From: Neoroseomonas marina
GTDB taxonomy: Bacteria; Pseudomonadota; Alphaproteobacteria; Acetobacterales; Acetobacteraceae
NCBI RefSeq assembly: GCF_012927745.1
Contig: NZ_JABBKX010000001.1
Coordinates: 496,001 to 560,000, forward strand
Length of the DNA: 64,000 nucleotides
Direction of reading: 5' to 3'
Position numbers and translations under genes: made by a program. This document shows, one piece after another, positions 49,699 through 58,542 of this stretch (its first letter is position 1; every line of letters begins with the position of its first letter). Below the pieces are notes generated by a model. The model was not told the origin of the DNA. It saw only the letters and a program-made list of their open reading frames with translations, and made no database searches.

Positions 49699-50898
49699 TC
49701 AGGGCGGCTGCTTCGCCCAGTTGTAGCCGCGCCTGGCGCGCGCGAAGGCATAGTCGAAGAGCTGGCGCATGTAGGCCTGCTCGAAGGGCTCGCGAAAGGA
49801 GCCGGTGAAGTCGGCGCCGATATAGGCGAGGTTGAAGTCGACCCCGTCCTGCCGCGTCGTGCTCCAGATGCGCACGATGTCGTTGTAGCCGCCGGAGGCG
49901 ATCATGGTGCTGATCGCCCGCCCGGCGATGCTGAGGGTCCGCCGGTCCACCATCGCCCAGTCCGGATCGAGCCGCGCGTTGCGGATGATGTAGGCGCGCG
50001 CCGGGACGACCGGCAGGCCGCGGCGGATCCGCGCCTCCCGCAGTTCCGCAAGCCGCCGGGGATAGAGGAAGACCTGGGTGAAGGCGCCGCCGTCGACATG
50101 CATTTCCTGGTAGGCGCGATCGCCCACCGCGACATCGATCATCACCGGCGGGAAGGCGCCCGGCACCGCGGCCGAGGCCAGCAGGATGCGCCGGATCAGG
50201 TCCAGTGCCCCGGGATGCCCGCTCGCCGCGATGGCGCCAAGGTTCCACGTCACCGGCAGCTGCGCATCGAGATTCGCCGTGCCGACCAGGAGCAACCGCC
50301 CTTCCGCGTAGCCCTCCGCGATCGCGCCGAGCATCCGTTCGTCGAGATGGCGCGAGATGGTGCCGAACAGGGGCGCATTGTCCGCCAGCGCATCGTCGGT
50401 GAGCGCGGCCGTGACGAAGCGCGTCCGCAGCACGTCGGCAGGGGTGATGTCGGTGTAGACGCTCTTCAGCGGCGCATCCCACGCCGTGCCGAGGAAGGCG
50501 AAGGGGGCCGTCAGCGCCCCGGTCGACACGCCGGTGACGAGGTCGAAGACCGGCCGCGAGCCCTGATCGCTCCAGCCGCAGAGCAGCCCGGCGCCGAAGG
50601 CCCCGTCCTCCCCGCCGCCGGAGACGGCGAGCATGCCGTAGCGGTCGTCCGGACCCAGCCCCGCGGCGGCGCGACGACGCGTGCGGCGCTCGCCCGCGGC
50701 CTCGAATTCCCGGACCAGCGCCGGCAGGTCGCGAGGGATGAGGAAGCGTTCGTTCGGGACGCCCAGGACGCTGGCGTGGGCGGTCTCGGCACGCGGCACG
50801 GCCGGGCCGCGCACCGGCCCCGCGCAGCCGGCCGTCGCCAGCGTGCCGCCGGCCGCCAGGGCCAGGAGGCCACGACGCTGCGCCAGGATCCGGTGCAT
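49699..50898 (-). CDS. Patatin-like phospholipase, lipoprotein form
   Basis: About 399 residues from ATG 50896-50898. A lipobox LATAGC (Cys25) suggests anchoring in a membrane on the periplasmic side. The patatin domain has the oxyanion loop SGGGEDGAFGAG (93-104), the nucleophile Ser125 in GVSTGA and the catalytic Asp in 'HVDGGAFTQVF' (near 265). It is a Ser-Asp dyad acyl hydrolase, probably acting on phospholipid. It lies downstream of the iron-type ABC ATPase gene, 58 bases away, on the same strand. Confidence 0.85.
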   Translation of the reverse strand: MHRILAQRRGLLALAAGGTLATAGCAGPVRGPAVPRAETAHASVLGVPNERFLIPRDLPALVREFEAAGERRTRRRAAAGLGPDDRYGMLAVSGGGEDGAFGAGLLCGWSDQGSRPVFDLVTGVSTGALTAPFAFLGTAWDAPLKSVYTDITPADVLRTRFVTAALTDDALADNAPLFGTISRHLDERMLGAIAEGYAEGRLLLVGTANLDAQLPVTWNLGAIAASGHPGALDLIRRILLASAAVPGAFPPVMIDVAVGDRAYQEMHVDGGAFTQVFLYPRRLAELREARIRRGLPVVPARAYIIRNARLDPDWAMVDRRTLSIAGRAISTMIASGGYNDIVRIWSTTRQDGVDFNLAYIGADFTGSFREPFEQAYMRQLFDYAFARARRGYNWAKQPP

Positions 50899-50956
50899 TC
50901 GGTCGATCCGCTGTCCGATGCCGCAGGCGTCGGCCATCGGCCGCGCAGTGTCAATC

Positions 50957-52021
50957 TCAGGGCGCGACGAGCACCACGCCTTCGAGGTCGAGGCCGAGCC
51001 GCACCTGATCGCCCTCCCGGTGCCGCGACAGCCGCTGCGGGCCGACGGCAAACAGTTCCCCGACCTCGGTGGCGAAGAGGTATTCCGTGTGCGAACCCAT
51101 GTAGGTCGCGCGGGCAACGGTCGCGGGCAGCGTGTCGGGGGCATCGACCGGCATGATGCGGATCGCCTCGGGACGGATGACCACATCCGCCGGGCCCGGC
51201 TGCAAACCGCGATCCGGCAGGCCGACGCGCACGCCGCCGATGGCGACCTGCGCCGTGCTGCCCGTCACGCTCTCGATGGTGCCGGGGACGCGGTTCGCCT
51301 CGCCCATGAAGGTCGCGACGAAGACTGAGCTGGGGCGGGTGTAGAGTTCCTCGGGCGTACCGGCCTGGGCGATCTCGGCATTGCGCATCACCACGATGCG
51401 GTCCGAGACGGCAAGCGCCTCGGACTGGTCGTGCGTGACGTAGACGACGGTGAGGCCGAGCCGCTGCTGCAGGGCGCGGATCTCCTCCCGCATCGACCGC
51501 CGCAGGCGCGCGTCGAGATTCGACAGCGGTTCGTCGAACAGCAGCACATCGGGTTCCAGGACCAGCGCCCGCGCCACCGCGACGCGCTGCTGCTGGCCAC
51601 CGGACATCTCGGAGGGCAGGCGCGTGCCGAAACCCTTGAGGCCCACGGTCTCGAGCGCCGCCTCCGCCCTCGCATGGGCATCGCGCCTGCGCATGCCGGA
51701 GGAGACGAGGCCATAGGCCACGTTGTCCAGCACCGACATGTGCGGGAACAGCGCGTAGGACTGGAACACCATGGAGACGTTGCGCTCGCCTGCCGGCAGC
51801 AGCGTCACGTCCCGCCCGCCGATGAAGAGCCGGCCGTCCGTCGCCTGCTCGAGGCCCGCGATCATGCGCAGCAGCGTCGTCTTGCCGCAGCCCGAGGGGC
51901 CCAGCAGCGTCACAAGCGTCCCGCCTTCGATCACCAGGTCCAGCGGCTTGACCGCCTGCACCTGGCCGTAGCGCTTGCCGATGCCTTCGAGGCGCACCTC
52001 GGCGCCGGTCTTGCGAATCAT
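50957..52021 (-). CDS. ABC importer ATPase, PotA/FbpC type
   Basis: A 354-residue ATPase. The Walker A motif GPSGCGKTT is at 41-49, 'EMSGGQQQRVAVARAL' (about 136-151) is the signature, and 'VLLFDEPLSNLDARLRRSMREEI' (about 158-180) is Walker B. A C-terminal TOBE-like regulatory domain follows from about 240. This layout is shared by ferric-iron (FbpC), spermidine/putrescine (PotA) and aminoethylphosphonate importers. It serves the permease and the three binding proteins upstream on the same strand. A repeat core lies between it and the permease gene. Confidence 0.9.
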   Translation of the reverse strand: MIRKTGAEVRLEGIGKRYGQVQAVKPLDLVIEGGTLVTLLGPSGCGKTTLLRMIAGLEQATDGRLFIGGRDVTLLPAGERNVSMVFQSYALFPHMSVLDNVAYGLVSSGMRRRDAHARAEAALETVGLKGFGTRLPSEMSGGQQQRVAVARALVLEPDVLLFDEPLSNLDARLRRSMREEIRALQQRLGLTVVYVTHDQSEALAVSDRIVVMRNAEIAQAGTPEELYTRPSSVFVATFMGEANRVPGTIESVTGSTAQVAIGGVRVGLPDRGLQPGPADVVIRPEAIRIMPVDAPDTLPATVARATYMGSHTEYLFATEVGELFAVGPQRLSRHREGDQVRLGLDLEGVVLVAP

Positions 52022-52038
52022 ATACCGAGCCCCTCAAA

Positions 52039-52071
52039 CGCCGGGCGCCGCGCATCCGCGCGGCTTGGCTT
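52039..52071 (+). repeat. Repeat core related to the 140-bp element
   Basis: The stretch CGCGCATCCGCGCGGCTTGG and its flanks match, with two or three single-base insertions, the reverse complement of the core ending each 140-bp unit at 139-405. It sits in the 124-base gap between the permease stop and ATPase start. The copy is opposite in orientation relative to the flanking genes. It is short and near-palindromic, like REP elements. Confidence 0.6.
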
Positions 52072-52145
52072 CGCGGCACTTGCCGCGGGCCGCATTCGCG
52101 GCCTCGGCCCTTCGGGCCGTAAGCCGGCCAGGTCGAACCCGTTCA

Positions 52146-54356
52146 TCATGCGCGGCCTCCGGCCGGAAGTGCGGGCGGGGCGGCTTGCCGGCGGCCGAGC
52201 CGGCGGCTGCCCACGAGCAGGTTGATGAGGCCGATCACGCTCATCATCAGCACGATCAGCACCGCGCAATAGGCGATGGCCAGGCCGTAATCGCCGTTGA
52301 TGACGCGATTGATGATGAAGACCGTCGCCATCTCGTACTGCGCCGAGACGAGGAAGATCACGGCCGAGACCGTCGTCATCGCGCGCACGAAGGAATAGAC
52401 CAGCGCGGTGACGATGGCGGGCTTGAGCAGCGGCAGCACCACCGTGCGGATCGCCCGGAAGGTCGAGGCGCGCAGCGTCACCGCCGCCTCGTCCAGCGAC
52501 TTGTCGAGCTGACTCATCGCCGCCACGCCCGACCTTACGCCCACCGGCAGGTTCCGGAACACGAAGCAGATCACGAGGATCATCGCCGTGCCGGTGATCT
52601 CGAGCGGCGGGATGTTGAAGGTCAGGATGTAGGCGACGCCGATCACGGTGCCCGGCACCGCGAAGGTCAGCATCAGCGCGAATTCGAGCGCGGTGCGCCC
52701 GGCGAAGCGCTGGCGCGTCAGCACCCAGGCGGCGAGCAGCCCGATCCCGGCCGTGACGGGCGCTGCGATGGCGGCGAGCTGGATCGTGGTGAACAGGGAA
52801 TGCCAGGCGCCGCCCGAGAAGATCAACCCGCCGGTCGGGCCCCATTCCAAAGCGAAGGCGCGCTGGAAATGCGAGAGCGTCGGCGTCCAGTCGCGGCCCC
52901 AGACGCGCACGAAGGCGCCGGCCATGGCCATGGCATAGACCACGATCGTCAGCACCGCCCAGGGAATGGCGATCGAGAAGGCGAGGATGCGGATGCGCCG
53001 CGGCAGCGGCGTCGGCAGACCGACATCGCCCTTGCCGGTCAGCGAGACATAGGACCGCGTGCCGACCACCGCGCGCTGGATGATGAAGGCGACCAGCGCG
53101 ACCACCAGCATCACCGCCGCCAGCACGGCCGCACGCCCGAAATCCTGCTGCGCGCCGACCACGGCGAAGAAGATCTCGGTCGACAGCACGCCGAAGGACC
53201 CGCCGAGCACGATCGGATTGCCGAAATCAGCGAGGCTTTCAACGAAGACCACCAGCCAGGCATTGGCGAGGCCCGGCAGCATCAGCGGCAGCGTCACCGC
53301 CGAGAAGGTCCGCATCCGGCTCGCCCGCAGCGTCTGCGACGCTTCCTCCATGGTCGGCGAGATGCCCTCCACCACGCCGATCAGCACCAGGAAGGCGGTC
53401 GGCGTGAAGGAGAAGACCTGGGCGAGGAAGACCCCCGCGAAGCCGTAGATCCAGCGCCCGAGCTGCAGCCCGAACACCGCCTCCGCGATCTGGTTCACCA
53501 CGCCCGAGCGCCCGAAGATCAGGATCAGCCCCAGGCCGATGACGAAGGGTGGGGTGATGATCGGCAACACCGTCAGCAGCCGCAGGCCACGCCGCATCGG
53601 GAAGCCGGTGCGCGTGACGATCAGCGCGAAGCACAGGCCCAGCATCGTCGCCGCCGTGGCGGTCGAGGTCGCGAGCAGCAGCGTGTTCCAGAAAACGCCG
53701 CAGTTCACATTGCCGGTGACGCAGGCCAGGCCCCAGATCTTTCGGTCCACCAGCCGGTCCGCGAAGGCGGCGGCGACGCCGAGCTCCCCGCGCGGGGTGA
53801 ACATCTGCGACAGCACCGTGAGCACCGGCCACGCGGTGAACAGCAGGATCGAGGCGACGAGGACGCCCACCGCGCCCGAGACGAAGCGATCGCCGCGGAA
53901 ATACCCCCGCAACGCGAGCCCGTCCGTCAGCAGCAGCACGAAGGCGAAGAAGGCGACGGCTCCGCCGAGGCCCATGCCGAACTGCCGGTCGTCCAGTTCG
54001 CCGAACATCTGCGTCAGCCAGGGGTACGACCAGCCCTGCACCCCGATCGCGAGGCCCTGCGCGACGATCGCCGCGAGGCCGAGCAGCCCGCCCCAGACCA
54101 GGAAGCCCGAGCGCGCCCGCGCGCTTCCCGACGGCAGCGCGCCTGGCAGGGTGACGGCCAGGGCGGCGATCACCGGCCAGAACCAGAAGCGCTTGTGAGC
54201 GACCGCCTGCCACAGGGCGGACGCGGCTTCCGCATCCTCCTGCCCCAGTCCGACCAGGCCGGTGAGCGTCAGCCCGTCCTGCTGCATGTGCCACGGCAGG
54301 ACGAGGATGCCGAGCGCGGCGGCGGACCAGATCAGCAGGGAGGATGCGGATTTCAT
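52146..54356 (-). CDS. Fused double ABC permease, ferric-iron (FbpB) type
   Basis: A 736-residue membrane protein from ATG 54354-54356, overlapping the third binding-protein stop by four bases. Two complete permease modules are fused. Each carries an EAA-type loop: 'EGISPTMEEASQTLRASRMRTFSAVTLPLMLPGLANA' near residues 345-382 and 'MSQLDKSLDEAAVTLRASTFRAIRTVVLPLLKPA' near 615-648. An additional N-terminal membrane region of about 150 residues (several helices) precedes the first module. It forms the inner-membrane channel for the ATPase and binding proteins of this cluster. Confidence 0.92.
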   Translation of the reverse strand: MKSASSLLIWSAAALGILVLPWHMQQDGLTLTGLVGLGQEDAEAASALWQAVAHKRFWFWPVIAALAVTLPGALPSGSARARSGFLVWGGLLGLAAIVAQGLAIGVQGWSYPWLTQMFGELDDRQFGMGLGGAVAFFAFVLLLTDGLALRGYFRGDRFVSGAVGVLVASILLFTAWPVLTVLSQMFTPRGELGVAAAFADRLVDRKIWGLACVTGNVNCGVFWNTLLLATSTATAATMLGLCFALIVTRTGFPMRRGLRLLTVLPIITPPFVIGLGLILIFGRSGVVNQIAEAVFGLQLGRWIYGFAGVFLAQVFSFTPTAFLVLIGVVEGISPTMEEASQTLRASRMRTFSAVTLPLMLPGLANAWLVVFVESLADFGNPIVLGGSFGVLSTEIFFAVVGAQQDFGRAAVLAAVMLVVALVAFIIQRAVVGTRSYVSLTGKGDVGLPTPLPRRIRILAFSIAIPWAVLTIVVYAMAMAGAFVRVWGRDWTPTLSHFQRAFALEWGPTGGLIFSGGAWHSLFTTIQLAAIAAPVTAGIGLLAAWVLTRQRFAGRTALEFALMLTFAVPGTVIGVAYILTFNIPPLEITGTAMILVICFVFRNLPVGVRSGVAAMSQLDKSLDEAAVTLRASTFRAIRTVVLPLLKPAIVTALVYSFVRAMTTVSAVIFLVSAQYEMATVFIINRVINGDYGLAIAYCAVLIVLMMSVIGLINLLVGSRRLGRRQAAPPALPAGGRA

Positions 54357-55375
54357 CGCGGCAGCGCGCCCACCTCGCGGTCCCAGCGGTCGAGCAGCCG
54401 GCGGCGTTCCGCCGAGGCGCCGAACCGCGCATTGTCGTAGTCGATGATCCGCGCCGTCGCCATGTTCGGCGCGCCGTCGGTCAGCGGCACGGCGCGGTTC
54501 GCCATGGTCTGCAGCTTGCGCGCCTCGCGGCTCGCCGCCGTCTGCGCCTCGGCCGACAGGGCCCAGTCGTAGAAGCGCCGCGCATTCTGCAGGTTGCGCG
54601 CGCCACGGATGATCGACATCGATCCGATCTCGTAGCCCGTGCCCTCGCAGGGCACGGCGTGGCCGACCGGGAAGCCGGCGGCCGCTTCCTCCGCGGCGTT
54701 GTGCACGAAGGAGATGGAGACCGCCGTCTCCCCGCGCGCCACCGCCGTGATCGGCGCGGTGCCGCTGCGCGGATAGGCGTTGATGCTGGCGTGCACGCGC
54801 TTGAGGTAGTCGAAGGCCGGCTCCTCGCCCATCATCTGCACCAGCGTCGCGATGACGATGTAGGCGGTGCCCGAGGAATTCGGGTTCGCCATCTGGATCT
54901 CGCCCCGATAGACGGGGTTCAGCAGGTCCGACCAGCAGCGCGGCGCGGGCAGGTTGCGCCGGGCGATCAGTTCCGTGTTGAAGCCGAAGCCGAGCACCGA
55001 GGCATAGACGCCGACCGTGCGCCCCTGGGTCTGGCGCCACTGCGCCTGCGCCCAGTCGTACAGTTCCGCGATGCGCGGGCTTTCGTTCGGCTGGGTCAGG
55101 CCTTCCTCGCCGGCTGCGACATGCGGGTCACCGGTGCCGCCCCACCAGACGTCGCCGCGCGGGTTGCGGGCCTCGGCGCGCAGCTGCGCCAGCATTTCGC
55201 CGGTCGACTTCTGCGACAGCACGACGCGGATGCCGCTCTCGCGCTCGAAGCCACGGGCGATCGGCGTGCACCATTCGATGGTGGCCGAGCAGTAGAGGTT
55301 CAGCTGGCCCTGTGCCGCGGCCGGCAAGGCCGGCAGCAGCAGGGCCGCCGCCGCGGCAATGATGCGCTTCGTCAT
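54353..55375 (-). CDS. ABC substrate-binding protein, AfuA/FbpA type (copy 3)
   Basis: A 340-residue periplasmic protein with a signal peptide ending near residue 21 (PAAAQG). It then has 'LNLYCSATIEWCTPIARGFERESGIRVVLSQKSTGEMLAQLRAE' (about 24-67), 'NPRGDVWWGGTGDPHVA', 'QMANPNSSGTAYIVIATLVQMMGE' and the C-terminal tail 'RWDREVGALPR'. Family members bind ferric iron or small organophosphorus/carboxylate ligands. A Tyr pair typical of iron binders is not clear here ('IIDYDNARFG'). It is the last of three tandem paralogues and overlaps the permease start. Confidence 0.9.
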   Translation of the reverse strand: MTKRIIAAAAALLLPALPAAAQGQLNLYCSATIEWCTPIARGFERESGIRVVLSQKSTGEMLAQLRAEARNPRGDVWWGGTGDPHVAAGEEGLTQPNESPRIAELYDWAQAQWRQTQGRTVGVYASVLGFGFNTELIARRNLPAPRCWSDLLNPVYRGEIQMANPNSSGTAYIVIATLVQMMGEEPAFDYLKRVHASINAYPRSGTAPITAVARGETAVSISFVHNAAEEAAAGFPVGHAVPCEGTGYEIGSMSIIRGARNLQNARRFYDWALSAEAQTAASREARKLQTMANRAVPLTDGAPNMATARIIDYDNARFGASAERRRLLDRWDREVGALPR

Positions 55376-55400
55376 GTCATGTCCCGGATGTATTTTCTTG

Positions 55401-56417
55401 TCAGCGTGGCAGGGAGCCGATCTCGCGGTCCCAGCGCGCGAGGATGCGGCGCCGGACCTCCGGATCGCCGTACTTCGCGAAGTCGTAGTCGATCAGCCGG
55501 ATCCGGGTCAGGTCCGGGATGCGCGGATGCGGCGCCGCGCCGGGATGCGCCGGCACATGGAACTGGTTCGCCGCGACGCCGATGTCCATCGCCGCCGGGG
55601 TCAGGTACCAGTCGACGAAGCGCCGCGCCTGCGCCAGGTTGCGCGCGCCGCGGATGATGGACAGGCAGGCGACCTCATAGGAGGTGCCTTCGCTCGGATA
55701 GACCATCTCGATCGGGAAGCCGGCATTCGCCATGGAGGCCGTCTCCATGTTGAAGGACGCGGCGAGCGCCGTCTCCCCGCGCGCCACCGCCTGCATCGGC
55801 GCCGCGCCGGAGCGTGTATAGGCGTTCACATTCGCATTCAGGCGCTTGAGGTATTCGAAGGCGCGATCCTCGTCCCACAGCTGCACCAGCCCCGCGATGA
55901 TGGTGTAGGCGGTGCCCGAGGAATTCGGGTTGGGCAGCTGCACCTCGCCGCGATAGGCGGGGCCGGCGAGCTCCTCCCACGACCGCGGGATCGGCAGGTT
56001 GCGCCGGGCCATCACCTCGGTGTTGTAGGCGATGCCGATGGCGCCCGAGGACACCCCGACGCAGCGCCCGCCCGAGGCCTCATGCGCGCGGCGCGCCCAG
56101 GCCTGCAGCTGCGCCATGTTCGGGGAGGTGTAGGGCTGCAGCAGGTCGCCCGCCGAGATGTGCGTCTCGGCCGAGGCGCCGAACCACACATCCGTGCGCG
56201 GATTGGCGGATTCCGCGCGGATCTGCGCCAGGATCTCGCCGGCCGACTTGCGTGCCATGTTCACGCGGATGCCGGTCTCGCGCTGGAAGCCGGCGGCGAT
56301 CGCCTCGCACCAATCGGCCTGCGGGGCGCAGAGCATGTTCAGCGTGCCCTGCGCCGCGGCCGGCGCGGCGAGGGAGAGCAGCAGGGCGACGGTCGCGGCG
56401 ATGCGGTGCAGGATCAT
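55401..56417 (-). CDS. ABC substrate-binding protein, AfuA/FbpA type (copy 2)
   Basis: A 338-residue paralogue between copies 1 and 3. The signal ends near AAPAAAQG; 'LNMLCAPQADWCEAIAAGFQRETGIRVNMARKSAGEILAQIRAE' keeps the paired cysteines. Ligand-site segments differ from the sisters: 'VWFGASAETHISAGDLLQPY' lacks the GTGDPH loop, and 'GETALAASFNMETASMANAGFPIEM' replaces 'SFVHDA'. The tail 'RWDREIGSLPR' is shared. These differences suggest a different ligand. It lies 25 bases before copy 3. Confidence 0.9.
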   Translation of the reverse strand: MILHRIAATVALLLSLAAPAAAQGTLNMLCAPQADWCEAIAAGFQRETGIRVNMARKSAGEILAQIRAESANPRTDVWFGASAETHISAGDLLQPYTSPNMAQLQAWARRAHEASGGRCVGVSSGAIGIAYNTEVMARRNLPIPRSWEELAGPAYRGEVQLPNPNSSGTAYTIIAGLVQLWDEDRAFEYLKRLNANVNAYTRSGAAPMQAVARGETALAASFNMETASMANAGFPIEMVYPSEGTSYEVACLSIIRGARNLAQARRFVDWYLTPAAMDIGVAANQFHVPAHPGAAPHPRIPDLTRIRLIDYDFAKYGDPEVRRRILARWDREIGSLPR

Positions 56418-56428
56418 GGCGGGGCTCC

Positions 56429-57460
56429 TCAGCGCGGCAGGCTGCCGACTTCGCGGTCCCAGCGCTCGATCAGGCGGCGGCGCTCGGCGGCGCGGCCGTA
56501 CTTCGCGAAGTCGTATTCAATGAGGCGGATCTGCGAGAGGTCCGGCGCATTCGGCGGCAGCGGCGCCGAGCGGTTGGACGGCGTCTGCAACTGGCCGCCG
56601 GCCTCGAAACCGAGCCGCTGGGCCGGCGCGGTCAGCGCCCAGTCGTAGAAGCGCCGCGCCTGCGTCAGGTTGCGCGCGCCGCGCAGGATCGACATCGAGC
56701 CGATCTCGTAGCCCGTGCCCTCGCAGGGCGTGGTGTAGGAGACAGGGAAGCCGGCGTTCCGCTCGGTCACCGCATCATGCACGAAGGAGAGCGAGATGCC
56801 CGTCTCCCCGCGCGCCACCGCCTTGATCGGGCCGGTGCCGGACCGCGCGTAGGAATTGATGTTGGGATGCAGGCGCCGCATGTAGTCGAAGGCCTGGTCT
56901 TCCCCCATCAGTTGCACCAGCGTCGCGATGATGACGTAGGCGGTGCCGGAGGAGTTCGGGTTGGCAACCTGGATCTCACCGCGGAAGCGCGGATCCGTCA
57001 GGTCGGACCAGCAGCGCGGCGGCTCGATGCCCTTCCGCTGCAGCAGTTCCGTGTTGTAGCCGAAGCCCACCGCGCCGGCGTAGACGCCGATCGCGCGACG
57101 CCCCGACTGCTCCCACTGCCGCAGCGCCCAGGGCTGCAACTGGGCGTTGTTCGGGCTTTCGTAGGCCTGGGTGAGGTTCTCCTCGGCTGCGGCAAGGTGC
57201 GGGTCGCCCGTGCCGCCGAACCAGACATCGGCGCGCGGGTTCTGGCCCTCCGCGCGGATGGCGGCGAGGCTCTCGCCCGAACCGCGCTGCGTCATGTTCA
57301 CGCGGATGCCGGTGTCGCGCTGGAAATTGGTGGCAATCGCCTGGCACCACTCCACCTGCACCGAGCAGTAGAGATTGAGCGTGCCCTGCGCCGCTGCGTC
57401 GTTGGCGGCGAAGGCGCAGCCGGCCGCGATGAGCGCAGCGGCAGCGTGTTGGAGGCGCAT
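56429..57460 (-). CDS. ABC substrate-binding protein, AfuA/FbpA type (copy 1)
   Basis: A 343-residue paralogue from ATG 57458-57460 (GAGGGAA upstream), the first gene of the importer operon. The signal ends near residue 25 (ANDAAAQG). Then come 'LNLYCSVQVEWCQAIATNFQRDTGIRVNMTQRGSGESLAAIRAE', 'DVWFGGTGDPHLAAAEENLTQAYESPNNAQ' and 'QVANPNSSGTAYVIIATLVQLMGED'. The tail 'YDFAKYG...RWDREVGSLPR' keeps two tyrosines. It resembles copy 3 more than copy 2 in the GTGDPH loop. Promoter elements are expected in 57461-57670, where I see only a 7-bp hairpin at 57558-57579. Confidence 0.9.
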   Translation of the reverse strand: MRLQHAAAALIAAGCAFAANDAAAQGTLNLYCSVQVEWCQAIATNFQRDTGIRVNMTQRGSGESLAAIRAEGQNPRADVWFGGTGDPHLAAAEENLTQAYESPNNAQLQPWALRQWEQSGRRAIGVYAGAVGFGYNTELLQRKGIEPPRCWSDLTDPRFRGEIQVANPNSSGTAYVIIATLVQLMGEDQAFDYMRRLHPNINSYARSGTGPIKAVARGETGISLSFVHDAVTERNAGFPVSYTTPCEGTGYEIGSMSILRGARNLTQARRFYDWALTAPAQRLGFEAGGQLQTPSNRSAPLPPNAPDLSQIRLIEYDFAKYGRAAERRRLIERWDREVGSLPR

Positions 57461-57670
57461 GCGGCGGGTTCCCTCGTCCAGGCTTTGGGCCGGGGGAATC
57501 GGCAACGCCCCGGACCTGTCATCGAATTGCAACGAAAATGTCATCTCCGGAACCGCCCGGCAAGGCAAGAGGCTTGCCGTTTCAGGCATTTGCGGCGCCG
57601 GCGGCGTCGGTGCTCGACGCGGGCCGGCGATGACGACAGGGTGCCGCCCCCCTATCGCCGAGGCACCGTC

Positions 57671-58357
57671 ATGACCCGTCCCGCGCCGCGCCACGCCATC
57701 GTCACGGGGTCGAGTTCCGGCATCGGCGCGGCCATCACCGCCCGTCTGCTGCGGGACGGATGGCGCGTCACGGGTCTCAGCCGCACGGATCCGGTGCGGC
57801 CGGACCCGGGCTATGCACACCGCGCCGTGGACCTGATGGACGGTGATGCCCTGGTGGGCGCGGTCAAGGGTCTGTCGGCCGACGCGCTGGTGCATGCGGC
57901 GGGGCTGATGCGCGGCGCGGCACTCGGCGCGCTCGACCCCGACATCGGCGCAACGCTCTGGCGTCTGCATGTGGATGCGGCGAGCCGTCTCGCCGACCTG
58001 TTGGCGCCACGCATGGCGCACGGCGGGCGCATCGTGTTGATCGGCAGCCGCGCTGCGGCGGGCGTGGCGGGACGCAGCCAGTACGGCGCGACCAAGGCCG
58101 CCCTCGTCGCCATGGCGCGCGCCTGGGCGCAGGAACTGGCGCCGCGGGGCATCACGGTGAATGTCGTCGCGCCCGCGGCGACCGACACGCCGATGCTGCG
58201 CGACCCGGCCCGCGCCGGGACGGCGCCGAAGCTGCCGCCGATCGGGCGGCTGGTGACGCCGGAGGAGGTGGCGGCGACCACGGCCTTCCTGCTCGGCGCC
58301 GAAGCGGGCGCGATCACCGGCCAGCAGATCGTCATCTGCGGCGGCGCGTCGCTCTGA
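57671..58357 (+). CDS. SDR family oxidoreductase
   Basis: A 228-residue classical SDR. The cofactor motif TGSSSGIG is at 12-19, 'LVHAAGLMRG' (about 77-86) replaces the usual NNAG, the catalytic Ser is in 'VLIGSRAAAG', and Tyr/Lys are in 'SQYGATKAALVAMARAWAQELAPRGITVNVVAPAATDTPML'. The C-terminal 'GAITGQQIVICGGASL' is typical. The ribosome site GAGGC is about eight bases upstream. It may belong with the sugar-acid operon that follows, but a terminator hairpin separates them. Confidence 0.85.
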   Translation: MTRPAPRHAIVTGSSSGIGAAITARLLRDGWRVTGLSRTDPVRPDPGYAHRAVDLMDGDALVGAVKGLSADALVHAAGLMRGAALGALDPDIGATLWRLHVDAASRLADLLAPRMAHGGRIVLIGSRAAAGVAGRSQYGATKAALVAMARAWAQELAPRGITVNVVAPAATDTPMLRDPARAGTAPKLPPIGRLVTPEEVAATTAFLLGAEAGAITGQQIVICGGASL

Positions 58358-58380
58358 GCGATCGATCGCCAGGGCTGCAC

Positions 58381-58420
58381 AGCCGAGCGGGCTGACGGGG
58401 CTCGCGCCTGCCGCTCGGCT
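58381..58420 (+). terminator. Hairpin terminator after SDR gene
   Basis: A 10-bp perfect stem, AGCCGAGCGG (58381-58390) and CCGCTCGGCT (58411-58420), around a 20-base loop and followed by TTCGTCCTT. It lies 24 bases after the SDR stop and isolates it from the IclR operon. Confidence 0.6.
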
Positions 58421-58466
58421 TTCGTCCTTGACCCGGCCAGGGCCGGTCGCTAAGTCATGACTATAT

Positions 58467-58492
58467 TCCGAACAATTGTTCGGATTGCGAAC
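58467..58492. promoter_or_regulatory. Overlapping IclR-type operator dyads
   Basis: A perfect 18-bp palindrome TCCGAACAATTGTTCGGA (58467-58484) shares its right half with a second dyad, GTTCG-N5-CGAAC (58478-58492). The result is three alternating half-sites of the form CGAAC / GTTCG / CGAAC. It lies about 50 bases before the IclR start, in an AT-rich stretch. GTTCG-N-CGAAC half-sites fit known IclR-family operators, so autoregulation is likely. Confidence 0.65.
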
Positions 58493-58542
58493 ATTAACGA
58501 CAATGCCCGTCGAAAGCGCGGGCCGGGAAAGGGAAGGACACC

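Noticed and set aside
51975..54440. An 821-codon plus-strand frame opposite the permease gene
   Set aside because: Extreme His/Arg/Glu/Asp content without any fold signature; it mirrors the hydrophobic codons of the permease on the other strand.
57558..57579. Hairpin CGGCAAG/CTTGCCG upstream of the SDR gene
   Set aside because: A 7-bp stem with an 8-base loop in a promoter gap could easily occur by chance in GC-rich DNA; no second copy or target site supports a function.
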